In this document: in pieces, positions 48,640-59,972 of the stretch | Layout: each line of letters opens with the position of its first letter | Numbering within the stretch: position 1 is the first letter of the stretch | Translations under genes and position numbers: made by a program | The notes under the pieces: generated by a model | The model's input: only the letters and a program-made list of their open reading frames with translations | The model's database searches: none | What the model was told of the DNA's origin: nothing | Assembly: GCA_027627225.1 (NCBI GenBank) | Contig: CM051036.1 | Coordinates: 34,987,426 to 35,051,425 of the forward strand | Direction: 5' to 3' | DNA: 64,000 bases | Origin: Congeria kusceri | Taxonomy: Eukaryota > Mollusca > Bivalvia > Myida > Dreissenidae

Positions 48640-51600
48640 TGTTTGTTTTACATTACTGTGCACGTATTTCGTTTTGAATGAAAGATGACGCCGTCTATTT
48701 CCCCGACACTGGAAAGTTGGCGGAGTATGTATTGAACGACAGTGGCTGCATTTTCACCGGAACTGACCGCCAGATTGGAGCTATCCCCTGGTTCTACGGG
48801 CAGGTAATCTGATACACGTGACGTTTTATTATTGTGTTAAAATTCAACACATGTGTAGGCTATGGTTAAGTATAATATTTTAATAAAATACGATAATTGT
48901 ATATTTAAAAGTGTGTATGTTTGAATGTAAGAAGATACTGACAGAGATTGTACAACGGTTTGAATTTTGCTTGCTCGGTGTGGGGCAGGGACAATGTGGA
49001 GGCAAGTTGCTCATAAGTCCGCTTTGAACAAAATCTGGACTTTATTAAAACTCATTTTCCCGATTAAAGCTCCTTACATTAGTTACTTGCCCGTCGAAGA
49101 ACAATTTCCGCCCGCCTGTCAGGGGCAAATGACTACCCTGAAATGTGTTCTATACTGTTTGTTAACTGTGCGTTTCATTATTTAGGCATTTACATGTATG
49201 GGCCTTTCGCGGACTTGAACGTGGTATAACATTTGTTATTATTTCGTTCCAGTTCGAACCCGGCATTCTTGAGGCCACACTGTTCTGTCTGCAGAAGGCT
49301 TTCAACTTTCGGTCCGTGCCTGCAATGGGAGATCCAGTACACGTGTCACGTGCAATCTCGAGAATAGTAATACTTTATGTTATTTCATAAATAGAAAAAA
49401 ATCTAGTCTCAGCTGCAAGTTATGTTTTAAAGATTATAACGAAAACTTGATCTTAACAAAACTTTTGTTTTCATTTTAGATAGCAAAATTAATGTATATA
49501 ATACAACTGATACAAAATAGAAAATTGAAAACTTGAAACAAGACCTTGAATGGATCAGCGAGCGTCTTGCCTGGCCAGGGAGGGCAAGGAAATCCGTTTA
49601 AACTCGGTCTGTTGTATGCATAAGATATTAATTTTTTTAATCGTATATTATTGTATGAATTTTATAGTTATGTCGACTTCAGGTACATAACAGTTCCACA
49701 ATGTTTCACTCGCTATATACAATAAAATTTAATTGTCGTGGGAAAACCGGGCTTAATGCACGTCCGTAAAGTGTCGTTTCGGTCCGCACAGGCTAATCCG
49801 GGACGGCACTTTACGCCTACAATGGATTTATGTTTAGAAGAGACTTCTTTGAAACAACAAATACATTTTGCACAGGCTAATCCGGGAGGACACTTTACGC
49901 ATGTGCATTATGCCCGTTTTTTTTCCACTATACGCCCCATTTGTATTTACGTTCTAGGTGAACAGTCAGGACGACAACGGAGTGATGGTGGGTAACTGGT
50001 CCGGTAGCTATGGCAACGGGAGGCCTCCCCTCAGCTGGGTGGGGAGCGTCTCCATTATTCGCCAGTACATGGATTCCCGGTTTCCGGTGAAGTACGGACA
50101 GTGCTATGCGTTCGCCGGCATCGTCACTACAAGTAAGTGGCATGCACTCCACTAATTGACCTTGCAACTTAAGCAAATTACGGTATGCTGTAACCTTTTA
50201 GAATTGGTATTGTGCAAGTCGATATATTCAGATACTATGGTTTAGGAACATGTTGATAGCACACACACACAAATACATAGATGAACACAAAATAGTAGGC
50301 TATATCGTCACATATCATCCTTTAAAAGTCTTAAGCTTTTAATGCAATGAAGGGATCATCATAAAGATATTCAGCATGTAGCTAGAAAATCTTCAATGTG
50401 CAATGCCCTTGGTTACACTTTCGTGAAAATTAACCATTGTATCACGAATTGCGTAAGTGTCTGTCATGCTATAAATGTTGTTCAGTGGACCATGCAGCCT
50501 CATTGTAGGCTTTAATACAAGAATACACTGACCTGAACATCATTATACCAGTGTTTCGAAGTGTGCTGTCAATTTTTCATCAGTGTGCCGTGCCCTTGGA
50601 CTGCCGTGCCGGCCTGTAACCAATTTCTCGTCGGCACACGACACCGACGGCAGCGTCACGCTGGACGTGCACTGGGACCTCGCCGGAAACAAGGAGCTGA
50701 CGGAGCTCAACACGGATTCGATGTGGTTCGTACTCTAGTTCTTTTTTTACCATATACTGGATTTAACTTTAAAGTGTCAATCAAAAGATCACAGATTGAA
50801 CCAGGCAAATGACAAGTCACAGTATGCTGCCGCATACTAATTGTTCTACATTTGAAGATAATACATGTATCAGTTTAAAACAATAATAACACACATACCA
50901 ATACACATTTGTCATTCTTGCATCAAACTAATAGTCTCGCCGACGTCCTGTGACCTCAACGTTTCAGGAACTTCCGCGTGTTCAACACGGTGTGGATGCG
51001 CCGGAAGGACCTCACGTTCGGAAACGACGGCTGGCAGGTTGTGGACGCCACGCCGCAGGAGACTAGCGGCGGTAAGAGCAGCCTTCTTATGTGTGATGAT
51101 GTCTTCTTATTTTTAGATGAACTAAAATATAACCTTTTATATTTATATTTGTAAATGAACTAAACTATAACGTTTTATATTTTATGTATAACCGTCAATG
51201 AAGCATTTTGTTATCTCGTTGAAATAACCCGTGGCATAATTGTTTAGTGAACATCGTGCATTGGGTTCCAATTGATGTCAGGATATTATCGTGTTCATTT
51301 TGAACGACCAATAAGGCCATCCTTCAACAATTGTTTGTTTGCGGTAACGCGACCCAGAATTTTCAGGGTGGGTAGGTAGGTCGATTTTTTTTTTTTTTTT
51401 TTTTTTTGGTGAGAACGAATGGAGACTACCGGTACTCTTAGACACGGACCAAATTATCTTACACTAAATACACGGCGGCAAATCCCATTGCTTAGTGCAT
51501 GCCTGTGGCATCAGGGCATCAGGTTACTAACAATATTCAAATTTCAGCATTATTTCTTGAAATATTTAGTATACTTAGTCAATACCATTTTTCTTCAAGA

Positions 51601-54600
51601 AACTTAAATACCGGAAAGAAAACACCGGAAAGAAAAGAAAACACCAACATTTTGCGGACGAAAAAAAGCTTCACGGAAGCCTATACAAATGTGAGTCAAT
51701 TCCGTGAGTCGGTCGCGTTACCGCAGACAAACAATTGTTTAAGGATGGCCTAAGTAAGTAAGTAAAGTTTTTATTACAGTGACACATGCATATTAAGAGT
51801 ATAATAGTAAACATAATATTACAATACAATACATTACATTATTGTACATTATTATATAAAATTACAATACACCGGCCCATTGGGTCCATTAGTCACCTCA
51901 ACATTAGCTTTTATTAAAGGGACCTGTTTACAGATTGACAATTTTCAATTTCGTTGGCATAGATCCCAACAAGAAAAATACTTTAAATAGAAACTAGCGA
52001 AATAACACTACTGACGAAGAAATATGTTCGAAATATAGTTTTGTTTACAAGTAATCATCAAAAGGATAATATGATAAAGCGTCTGTAACGCTTTTCATCG
52101 ATTTTTTGGATAACACGTGTATCATAAAGCGTCACAGATGTCAATATTATGGTCGAAAGACTGGAACGGCAGAGTATGTACAACGATAGATTTTTTAGCA
52201 AGTCCCTTTAAATATGTATAACCGTATTATACAGTTACATAACCATCAGTCGTCATGACTATCTTCTATGTACAAAATTAAATTAATGTCGTTTATAATA
52301 TAATATATTTTGCATACTCACATGCAACGTCCTATTTAAAACACGAAAGAAGTGACTGTAAGAATTGTATAACCTCTTTAAAGTATAATAAGACACAATC
52401 CATAATATAACCTTTCTCCTAGTAATGTTAACTGTGACGTTTACATTACAAGGTAAGTATGCGTGCGGACCAAGCCCAGTGGCGGCCATTTTGAATGGTC
52501 GCTGTGACGTGACGTATGATACGTCAATCCTGTTCGCCGCCGTCAACGCCGACCGTGTGCACTGGGGCCGACAGAAAGACGGCACGTGGAAAGTGATCGC
52601 CATAGATACGTCGGCGTACGTACACGGAATGCAATATCGTGAAACCGTACCTGTTGTCACACAACTGCTCAATATGATATGGCCAATACCATATAGAGGA
52701 TTATTGTTAATATCGGTACAAGATCGTATTTTATTTCACGAGTGTTCATAGAAAATGATATTTTCACGAGTTACGCAGCCACACGTGAAAATATATATTT
52801 TCTATGATCACGAGTGAAATAAAATACGATCTTAGTAAACTTACACCGAAATAAAACAATTTTATTTATATTATATGTGGTTTTTTTCCCACCGTTTTTC
52901 TTTTACATTTTAATAGTTATCTAATAGGGTTTAATTGGAAAATATCGCCGGACTCATAACGTCATGACGTCGAAATAATGACGTCATTTCACAATTTTGA
53001 GTCCGGCAGCGTTGGCGCCGGATCCGTTTCATCTACTATATTAAATCGGGAAACAGTGTGAAACAGTGAAAATTACCAGAGTGGTAATGTTCACTGTTTT
53101 AAAACAGTCAATTAGTTTTCCATTTTTATTACAAAAAATAAAAACAATAACGGATGTTTACAAAGCACGATAAAAATAATTATACAATAATTAAAACTAT
53201 GCATGTAATTACATGTATGTGTTTTGTAGGACAGGCAAACGCTTATGTACTAAGATAGCGGACGGACGCACGTTGCCCGCGTCACTGACGCACTGCGACA
53301 CGTTGATAGATGACGTCACAGATCAATTCAAGCACAAGGAAGGTACACGTAGTAATACCGGCTAACGTAGTCGTTACGTCATAGTCAACTACGTGATTCA
53401 AGTTTTGTAAAATGAATTCCCGTATTAATGTATCAAAGAACATATTTCATTGGTTTTGCCACTAGTTCTATCAAAACTCCTCGCAAGGTCGTACTGGGCG
53501 TTGGCACAAATCATAATTTAAATTAACTTACATTTTATGCAGTCATTAAACTTCCTTCAATCATGTGATAAGTGAATCACAAGCATCATGACTGTGTGCT
53601 CGTTTGTATAAACTTGGTGATCAAGTGACAAGTCAATCAGCAATTTAACTGCTTAATAAAATAACCCAGTTAAATTGAATGTGATTGACATTTGTGGAAA
53701 AGTCCCTTGTTCTGGCAACGTGAAATTTAAAATTTGGAATTTTATAATAGGAACAAGTGCAGCTATAGTGTGCTTCTTTTGTAAATAGTCACTTGAATAC
53801 TGTTATATACAATTACTGGTTACTGTTGAAAAAAACAAAACAACATTTATGTGGGCGGTCTAGGTATTAAAGCATCGTTCTGAATGTCTCATTCCTATTC
53901 AGAGACCGGTCGAGAACGCCTGTCTAATGTGCTGGCCACTACCCTGTCCCCTCGCGCGCGGAAAGACGTCTACAGCAAACAAAACGTACGTGCGTGGTCT
54001 TACCACTTTGTTCAGAGCAATGCCAGAACTGTTTTATTAATAATGCCACTATAGTTAAATTATTTATTAATTAAGTTGACTTTGTACTAAAAAGAAAATT
54101 ATTTTGTTTATGTCGCTTATCTGGCGCTTTATTGGCTAAAATTTTCCTTTATATTTGGCGGAAATGACGGAATGGCGACAACTTTTCAATAAACTGGATG
54201 ATATCTTGTACACCTTCAGGTAAGAATTCATATAATCTTTCTCGGGTTTTATTGAATGATATTTAAATGATATTGTCTTCCTATTTAAAAACATAATTTA
54301 GTTAAACTATTGACGCAGATATCACGATTTGGCGTTTCGTTTATCGCCATATATGTATGCAGTTACGTTGTATGACGCATCAATATACCCGGTACGCATC
54401 ATTTATTACCAGGATATTGACTTGCTCGTCCAAGGACCTGACTACGTCATGGTTGGCTCTGACGTCAGTATATCAGTCACGTGTAAGAACAAGAGCGAAG
54501 AAGAGTGCATTCTTGAGGGCAACGTAATTATTGACGTCACCACATACACTGGGAAGACGTTAGGCTCTTGCAAAGTTGAGGCGGTAAAACTGACGCTTGG

Positions 54601-55689
54601 TGGCTTTGAACGTACGTTCACGTACAACAAAAACTTCAAAGCTCGTAACATGTGTGCTTCAATCAACGTGTACACTAATAAAGATGCTCTTACAAACCGA
54701 TTTTCACCCACGTGTTGTATTTTTAAAAGATATAAAAAAAAATCAGTCAGGATAATTATGTAATTCTCTTGAAAAATGATTTATCCCCTTCCAGTGTGTA
54801 GTTGGGTTTTGCATGAGTCAGATATTATTAATATTTGCAAACAGGTAGACTGCTTGCGATTCCGATTAAGGCTACGTCATATCTCGACCACGTGACTGAG
54901 GCGGCCATGTTGAAGGTGTCCGTATTGATACGTGACACGCAACGTGACAATCTGTACGTCGTCCAGGAGACGTACCGATTGAGAACTCCCGATTTAAACA
55001 TCAAAGTAAGTTGGATAGGGACATTCTAATCTACCGAATATGCAGGTTTTATTATAATATACATTACGTCTCTATAATAAATTACACTACAGGTTCGCTA
55101 ACATTGATGTTATAACTACCAGTTCCACTCCATTCCTAATTATATTAAATAACATATTTTAATACTATTCAGCTCTGTGGTGGAATCTGGCTTTCTTCTT
55201 CTTGTATGCTTTACAAACATTAGAATTCATCTATATATCGCATTGCACACATATAGTGTTATACATTGGCGATATTTCCAGTGTTATAACAGCAGTTGTC
55301 ACGTGGACAGACCGGTGACCCTGCGTCTGAGTTTCTCGAACCCTCTGGACCGACCCCTTACCCAGAGTTACCTCTACCTGGAGATTTCAGGGGCGGATGA
55401 GCCACGCCTACTTTCTGTGCGGTAAGGTTCGCAATGATGACACATGCCTAAAATAAGGTTTAAACAAAATTACATAAACGCTCATGAATCATTGAATATT
55501 TTCCAATAAAATAATTGTATTATGCGGTAATGGAACTTCATGTTTTATAGGAGCACCCCTGCGTCGTGTGAAATGACGTGCGATGTGGAATTAACGTTTC
55601 AACGTAAGGGACGTCACTCGATTTACGCGAACTTCTACTGCAATGAGCTTCATAATGTCAAGGGCGTCATTGAAATGTTTGTCCAGTAA
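40664..55689 (+). CDS. Transglutaminase-family protein with catalytic His replaced by Arg (15 exons, 886 aa)
   Basis: Exons: 40664-41195, 47481-47693, 48063-48326, 48685-48803, 49253-49366, 49958-50132, 50584-50725, 50968-51071, 52453-52615, 53230-53342, 53903-53985, 54413-54611, 54845-55005, 55282-55421, 55551-55689. All junctions are GT...AG and phase-consistent, giving 886 codons and a TAA. Residues 1-177 are a disordered Arg/Ser-rich extension with a run of Asp. Residues 178-336 form the N-terminal beta-sandwich, ending FNPWAKDDAVY. The catalytic core follows, and exons 12-15 give the two C-terminal beta-barrels. The nucleophile Cys463 is in KYGQCYAF, the transition-state Trp428 is present, Asp546 is in VVDATPQE, and [10 protein letters not shown] is present. 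The catalytic His position (MWNFRVFN) is Arg523, codon CGC. Spacings Cys+60 and Cys+83 match the family. Active members crosslink Gln to Lys side chains with calcium; here crosslinking is doubtful. The lack of a signal peptide suggests a cytoplasmic or leaderless protein. Confidence 0.93.
42376..42535 (+). repeat. (ATC)n compound microsatellite
   Basis: Imperfect ATC/ATT triplets over about 160 bases. The poly-His and poly-Asp frames on the two strands are artefacts. Confidence 0.9.
42885..43010 (+). repeat. Degenerate (TACCG)n array
   Basis: Repeats of CGTACCGTACCTAACCGTA degrade into CCATACCATACATGCC. Upstream, from about 42600, the word GTACGTACG is also over-represented. Confidence 0.75.
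44671..47185 (+). repeat. Tandem-unit repeat (GGGCCAAATGACCCTGGGTC head), interrupted by a transposon
   Basis: Same unit family as 8021-8860: AATCAAAATGATTT, GTCAC.CAAGGAACATTTCTGT and CTGCCCCGCCCCCTGG recur about every 150 bases. It ends in GACGACGGACGACAACGACG and GTTCAGGTGAGTTAAAA. A C-run lies at 46620-46637. Element 44970-46177 is inserted near its left end. Confidence 0.75.
44970..46177 (+). mobile_element. TTAA-flanked element with AGACGTTCGCAACA ends, copy B (1208 bp)
   Basis: TTAA at 44966-44969 and 46178-46181; ends AGACGTTCGCAACA and TGTTGCGAACGTCT. It interrupts the word TGTTTTTTAACGAATC, which is intact in sister units (for example near 46470), so the empty site is visible. It has about three internal units with GGAAATATTG, TACGGTACC and GTCGAA. 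No transposase. Confidence 0.85.
47186..47424. mobile_element. Truncated TTAA-type MITE with tRNA-like segment
   Basis: The right end AATAGGTCCCT followed by TTAA (47425-47428) matches the AGGGAC family. The left part contains CCAGGGCTCGAACCCCCGG, a T-arm/B-box-like sequence on the minus strand, as in the full element at 17636. It lies 57 bases before transglutaminase exon 2. Confidence 0.5.
48597..48650 (+). repeat. (TG)n microsatellite
   Basis: More than 20 GT dinucleotides with a few TTTG interruptions, in transglutaminase intron 3, ending 35 bases before exon 4. Confidence 0.9.
49735..49937. mobile_element. Four-fold palindromic repeat, copy 4 (internally deleted)
   Basis: It starts with GTCGTGGGAAAACCGGGC and ends near 49937, about 20 bases before transglutaminase exon 6. 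Internal deletions have removed one GGATTAGCC arm and part of the middle. Its closeness to the acceptor at 49957 means it forms most of the end of intron 5. Confidence 0.8.
49958..51071 (+). other. Active-site exons 6-8 of the transglutaminase
   Basis: Exon 6 carries Trp428 (VGNWSG) and Cys463 (YGQCYAF), where most family members have Trp after the Cys and this one has Tyr. Exon 7 carries the SAHD loop. Exon 8 opens with the completed Trp520 codon, then Asn, Phe and Arg523 where His is expected, and reaches Asp546. The exon 7 donor is the weak GTTCGT at 50726. The exon 8 acceptor GTTTCAG ends at 50967. The exons read cleanly with no stop or frameshift, so the Arg is not a consequence of frame decay. 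Confidence 0.88.
51315..51750. mobile_element. PIF/Harbinger-like MITE (436 bp)
   Basis: The ends GGCCATCCTTCAACAATTGT and ACAATTGTTTAAGGATGGCC continue into GTAACGCGACC/GGTCGCGTTAC, giving a near-perfect TIR of about 40 bases. It is flanked by TAA on both sides (51312-51314 and 51751-51753). A three-base TAA duplication suggests Harbinger; there is no transposase to confirm. It sits in transglutaminase intron 8. Confidence 0.75.
51918..52207. mobile_element. TTAA-flanked MITE (AGGGACCTGTTTACAG end, 290 bp)
   Basis: TTAA at 51914-51917 and 52208-52211; ends AGGGACCTGTTTACAG and TAGCAAGTCCCT. It is an internally shortened relative of 17636-18088 without the tRNA-like part. Located in intron 8 of the transglutaminase gene. 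Confidence 0.72.
52720..52832. repeat. Long hairpin-forming inverted repeat
   Basis: AAGATCGTATTTTATTTCAC (52720 on) is mirrored by GTGAAATAAAATACGATCTT (to 52832), with arms of about 37 bases. The loop contains a second palindrome, ATATTTTCACG...CGTGAAAATAT. It begins about 105 bases after the exon 9 donor of the transglutaminase gene. Confidence 0.85.
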
Positions 55690-56305
55690 TAAACATGCGT
55701 CAAAGCACATTGTATCTGGAAATCGGCATAGTTCGAGTAATACTTCATGAATGAGCTGGAAATACTTTAAATGATCTTATTGTCACAAAGAAAAAATGTA
55801 CAAGGTAACGTGTCAACGACGGTCACGGGACTCTAACTGAAAGCGAATTATTTTCCATATTCCCATTAACGTCCTAGAGCATAATCTAGCATATAAAATT
55901 AAATAAATATAAATCGTAAGCAACATTATTTTGGTAATAACTTTTACAGACAATTAGTTAAAGAAGAGATACTGAAGCTCTGATTAGTTAAATTAAAGAT
56001 GGTGCATGAAAGAATGTAACTGACATGAAGTATATCTTAATAATCATGACAAAAATGTATTGTTCAAAACCAAATATGGTAATACTTGAACTAAATAGGC
56101 CTAATGGTCGGATGTATATATTTTAGTCGAATGATAATAATTTATTAAACTTATATTATATGTGTATATCTTATATATGTTTATAAACTTTGCTTTTATA
56201 TGAATATCAATACTGTTACATAAATGTATCAGATATATAATTGTATTAACTATATGCATTCGCCTGCACTTGTGACATTAATAATTATGTATTTTAAATG
56301 TTATC

Positions 56306-56311
56306 AATAAA
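56306..56311 (+). terminator. Probable polyadenylation signal of the transglutaminase gene
   Basis: AATAAA occurs 617 bases after the TAA stop in AT-rich sequence. Another AATAAA overlaps the stop codon at 55688 but is too close to be useful. The 3' UTR length is therefore an inference. Confidence 0.45.
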
Positions 56312-57918
56312 AATTATGTATCATAAAATGTTTCTTTTTATCAAATATGTATGCCAAAGCGAACAAATAATAGGGAAACGCAGTTTTATTAATCTGTATA
56401 GAAGAACAAAAAAATGTAGATGTGTTGGACCACAGGCGACAATATTGTGACTTTTTAGACTGTTGGGGCAAGCCAACAGGATTTAGTAGGTGTATTCAGA
56501 AATCGGTCTTTAGGGAACTACTGCTTTACTTTTCAGGCTACGAGACAGTAAATCGATAAATTACTGCGCCTCCTTTGCTGAGCAGTGAGGCTTCCTTTTA
56601 TCGATGCTACTTTCTATGAATAAATGACAAGAAATAGATCCGACTTGAAACACTAATAAACAATAACAATAATCCATTTAGTCCACATCTACAAGTGAAT
56701 TCGTGTTATGTCTATTCACATAAGTATGAAAGATGTTTGTGCTGTTGACTGGTTAACTGCGTATTACATAATATTGCGTAAGTTTAACAACAGTGTATTG
56801 AGCCAGTACGTATAGCGGAGCGATCGTAACCACTCGATTGACGATTGCTATTGTTTTTTACGTATGCATAAGAAGTATGGAAAAGCATTGTATTTCTAAA
56901 GAGAGATTTGAATGTATTTTACTAATTAAACTTATTTTTATTTAAATTGGTATTTACCGAACATAGCGCTTGTGATAAAAAGCACTGAATATTGATTCGA
57001 ACTTATACGGTTCATCGACTATTTTTAACCGTTGTAAATTGACTTGTATGCAAATAACTCTGTTTCTTTTTAAATAGTTTGCACACAAATATTTTCCTCC
57101 CACGATTTATAAAAAATAATGATGAGAATGTCGTAGATAAATAGCATTGAAGTAGACGAGCGCGATATTAGTTTTAATTTGCAAAAAAACAGTGGCCTGG
57201 ATCTCCATCTTCAATTAGGTCAAATACCATCTTATACCAATTTATTTTAATGAGTTTCGAGATTTTTTGTAATAATTATATAACAGACAGGTGACTTACT
57301 TCATTAAATGTTTCTTATAACAAAAATACTCTCATAATTAATTTGCTCTCGCCAACAGTCTTTTAACGCTGTCAGCGTTTTGATTTCCATTTGTCGACAA
57401 CAGCCCTCGCTCTATTAGAGTTACTGCCCTTTGTTTACAAAAAAGTTGACAGATGACATGACCAAGGTTAAGACTGCTACAACAAGCAAAGACACGAAAA
57501 AAAATATTTGAAACCTAGTTGGGTCGGGCGACAAAGTAGAAAGGTGTACCATAGTTAGCTGATTGCAGCTATGTTCTATAAATTTAAAATGTTTCAATAC
57601 AAATAAACGTTTTCATTACCCCCATTCGATGAACCAGGAACTGAGTTTTATATCTGCATGATGATTATGCATAGCCTGTGAATCTTCAGTATCGACACAC
57701 GTCCATTGTGTTTTGCTACTGTCTGCATATGGGTAGATTCCCATTCTATTAATAGAAACCATGATTAAAAACGTGATTGGGCAGAATAATTTACAGGACT
57801 TAACAAGGGTCTATCTATGTTTCAACTGAAACTAAGTAAAAGCAGTGACATGTAAAACACTTGTTACTTAAGAGTCTACAAAATCACAAGCACAAAAAGG
57901 GGATCAGTATATGAAAGC
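56312..57918. other. Intergenic region upstream of the ASB-like gene
   Basis: AT-rich sequence between the transglutaminase 3' end and the ASB-like start. No exon or repeat family recognised. The promoter of the ASB-like gene should lie here. Confidence 0.4.
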
Positions 57919-59477
57919 ATGGATTCCATCATTTGCCGAATTACAGTTTACAAATATGGAAAGAAGTTTACTCCAGTGAAAATAAAGAAGAAACAAAGAA
58001 ATTGCCTGCCATTGGATGGAAAGTTGAACTGTGACAGACCAGCCTTGATCTCAAAGATTCATCATCTTCTGGCAATCCACGGACAAGAAGCCAAAAAAGC
58101 ACACAATCAGGTCACCATCTACACTCCAGATTATTTGAAAATATATTATTTGGATGCATATTCAAGAAGCCCCAGATCGCACTGTTCTCGCAATATTCAC
58201 AGAGAAATGCAGCAGGCAATTCGACATTGCTATGAAGAGCGTATAAATGAAAGTCAGCTTTACCCAGTTGGTGAACTATTCATGGAGTTATTTCGATGTC
58301 AGCAGAACACAAAATCCCTCTTTAGTCCACTGCTCAACAATACTGCAACATGTCTAACACCAACGGGCATACACATATTATACCCATTGTCGGATTTGCA
58401 AAATGCGAATGCAGCGTTTGAGTACTACTTGCAACATGTTTGCTGTGCCAGACAACATCTCTATCAAACAGAAAACAACATTATTAATCAGGAAATAGAA
58501 GAAAACTCAGGAATCCTTCCACTGTCAGCAGCTTTACAGAAACGTGACCCTTCGTTAGTGTTGACACTTCTCAGGTAAGGATTGGGGTTCATATTGCATT
58601 CATAATTCTAGTAACTGTCTTGCATGTTGGCTGTGAAGTTTTTTCATTCTGATTTTTTCATTACATTCCATTGACATGTAATAGCATTTTTGGTTATAAA
58701 ACATTATCATTAGTTAATGTGAGTTGTATGTTCAGTACCTTGCAAGATTTCTCATGGATTGCTAAGGGTAACCCAAGTCTTCAAAACTCTACAAGAAGTA
58801 GAACAAAATTTATGTTCCAAAAAATTATAGCTTAGTTTTAACTTTAAAATACAAAAAACTAAACAAAAAAAATATCTAAAATAGAGGGCCAAAACATGTG
58901 TGTAAAGCAGCAATTATTCAGGGTGACATCTTCATGACAATATTTCTAAATATTTCAATTCTTAAAAAATTTCAGGTACGGTGCTTATCCTTTCGAAACT
59001 CTCGAATCCTATGAGGAACACATGCGCAACCCGACGGAGCAAATACTGGATGATCTCAATGGTTTGTTCTTGTTTAAAAACACTTCGTTCAGTGCCCAAA
59101 TCTGTGCTGAGCTGGCTGCAGAGGAGGCAAAAGCTTGGAAATGTTTGATGTTCATACGAAGATCAGTGCCTTGTATTCAGATGGATTGCTCAACATTTAT
59201 CCGAACATCCTCCCACATTGACTCCGACACAGAAGAAGACGAATCCGAGAGTCTGCCAGTTTGCCCTTTCCCGAAATACAGTATGCTACCAAAACTTGCC
59301 GAGACAATTGATATGGATTTGTTCAAAGTACCGTCCACCCTCAAACATCTCTGTCGGTGTGCAGTTCGGAAGAGATTAGGACAAAACTGGAGAAAGGTAA
59401 GCAGTATACCAAAAGGCATACAGTCTCTGCCATTACCCCAGCGCATGAAAGAATACTTAGATTTGCTTTGTGATTAA
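57919..59477 (+). CDS. Ankyrin-repeat and SOCS-box protein (ASB-like)
   Basis: Exons 57919-58574 and 58976-59477 join in phase 2 across a 401-base GT...AG intron to give 385 residues. The ATG has A at -3 and G at +4; an out-of-frame ATG at 57911 starts a short overlapping uORF. The last 50 residues form a SOCS box. The BC-box pattern TLKHLCRCAV (T-L-x3-C-x3-V) should bind Elongin B/C. A downstream SLPLP motif resembles the Cullin-5 box. Residues about 199-229 (GILPLSAAL...LLRYGAYP) look like one ankyrin repeat; the rest is helical and not recognised. An acidic Ser/Asp/Glu stretch lies near residues 290-302. By family knowledge the protein would recruit a substrate to a Cul5 ubiquitin ligase. 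The few ankyrin repeats and layout recall ASB17-type proteins, but I do not assign orthology. Confidence 0.82.
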
Positions 59478-59739
59478 ATTTAATGTGTAATATTTTAAAA
59501 TGGTGTTAGTTACTTGTGAGGTTCAGTTTTTGTATTTGTTTGTGTTAACCATTCTTAAAATGACAAATGACAAATAATAATATATTTAATAGTAAAGTAA
59601 TTGTTTATGTAAACAGATTCTGAAAACCAAATGATTGAATATTTTATTCTATTTTACATGTATTTTTGCTGCTTATTAAAATACTTCAAGAATAACAAAC
59701 TTATAAGGACGAGAGACACGTCAGTTGAAAGAAATTTGA

Positions 59740-59972
59740 GGTATGTCAATCGTGAGAAACCCGGGCTTAATGCATGTGTGTAAAGTTTCATCCCGGATAA
59801 GCCCGTACTGGCCGCAGAGGCTAATCCGGGATGCCACTTTCCGCCTACAGTGGATTTATGTTTAGAAGAGACTTCCTTAAAAAAGAAAATACCATAAAAG
59901 CAGAATGTGTCGTCCTGGATTATCCGCACATAATCTGGGACGACACTTTACGCACATGCATTATATTAGGCA
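59740..59972. mobile_element. Four-fold palindromic repeat, copy 5
   Basis: The same internal words (GTCGTCCTGGATTA, CTAATCCGGGATG, CGACACTTTACGCACATGCA) occur downstream of the ASB-like gene. The right terminal arm is degraded after TGCATTA. Confidence 0.8.

Noticed and set aside
54612..54763. Open frame continuing past transglutaminase exon 12
   Set aside because: A GTACGT donor at 54612 in the right phase joins exon 13 and gives continuous family-like sequence. The read-through adds unrelated residues and a stop.
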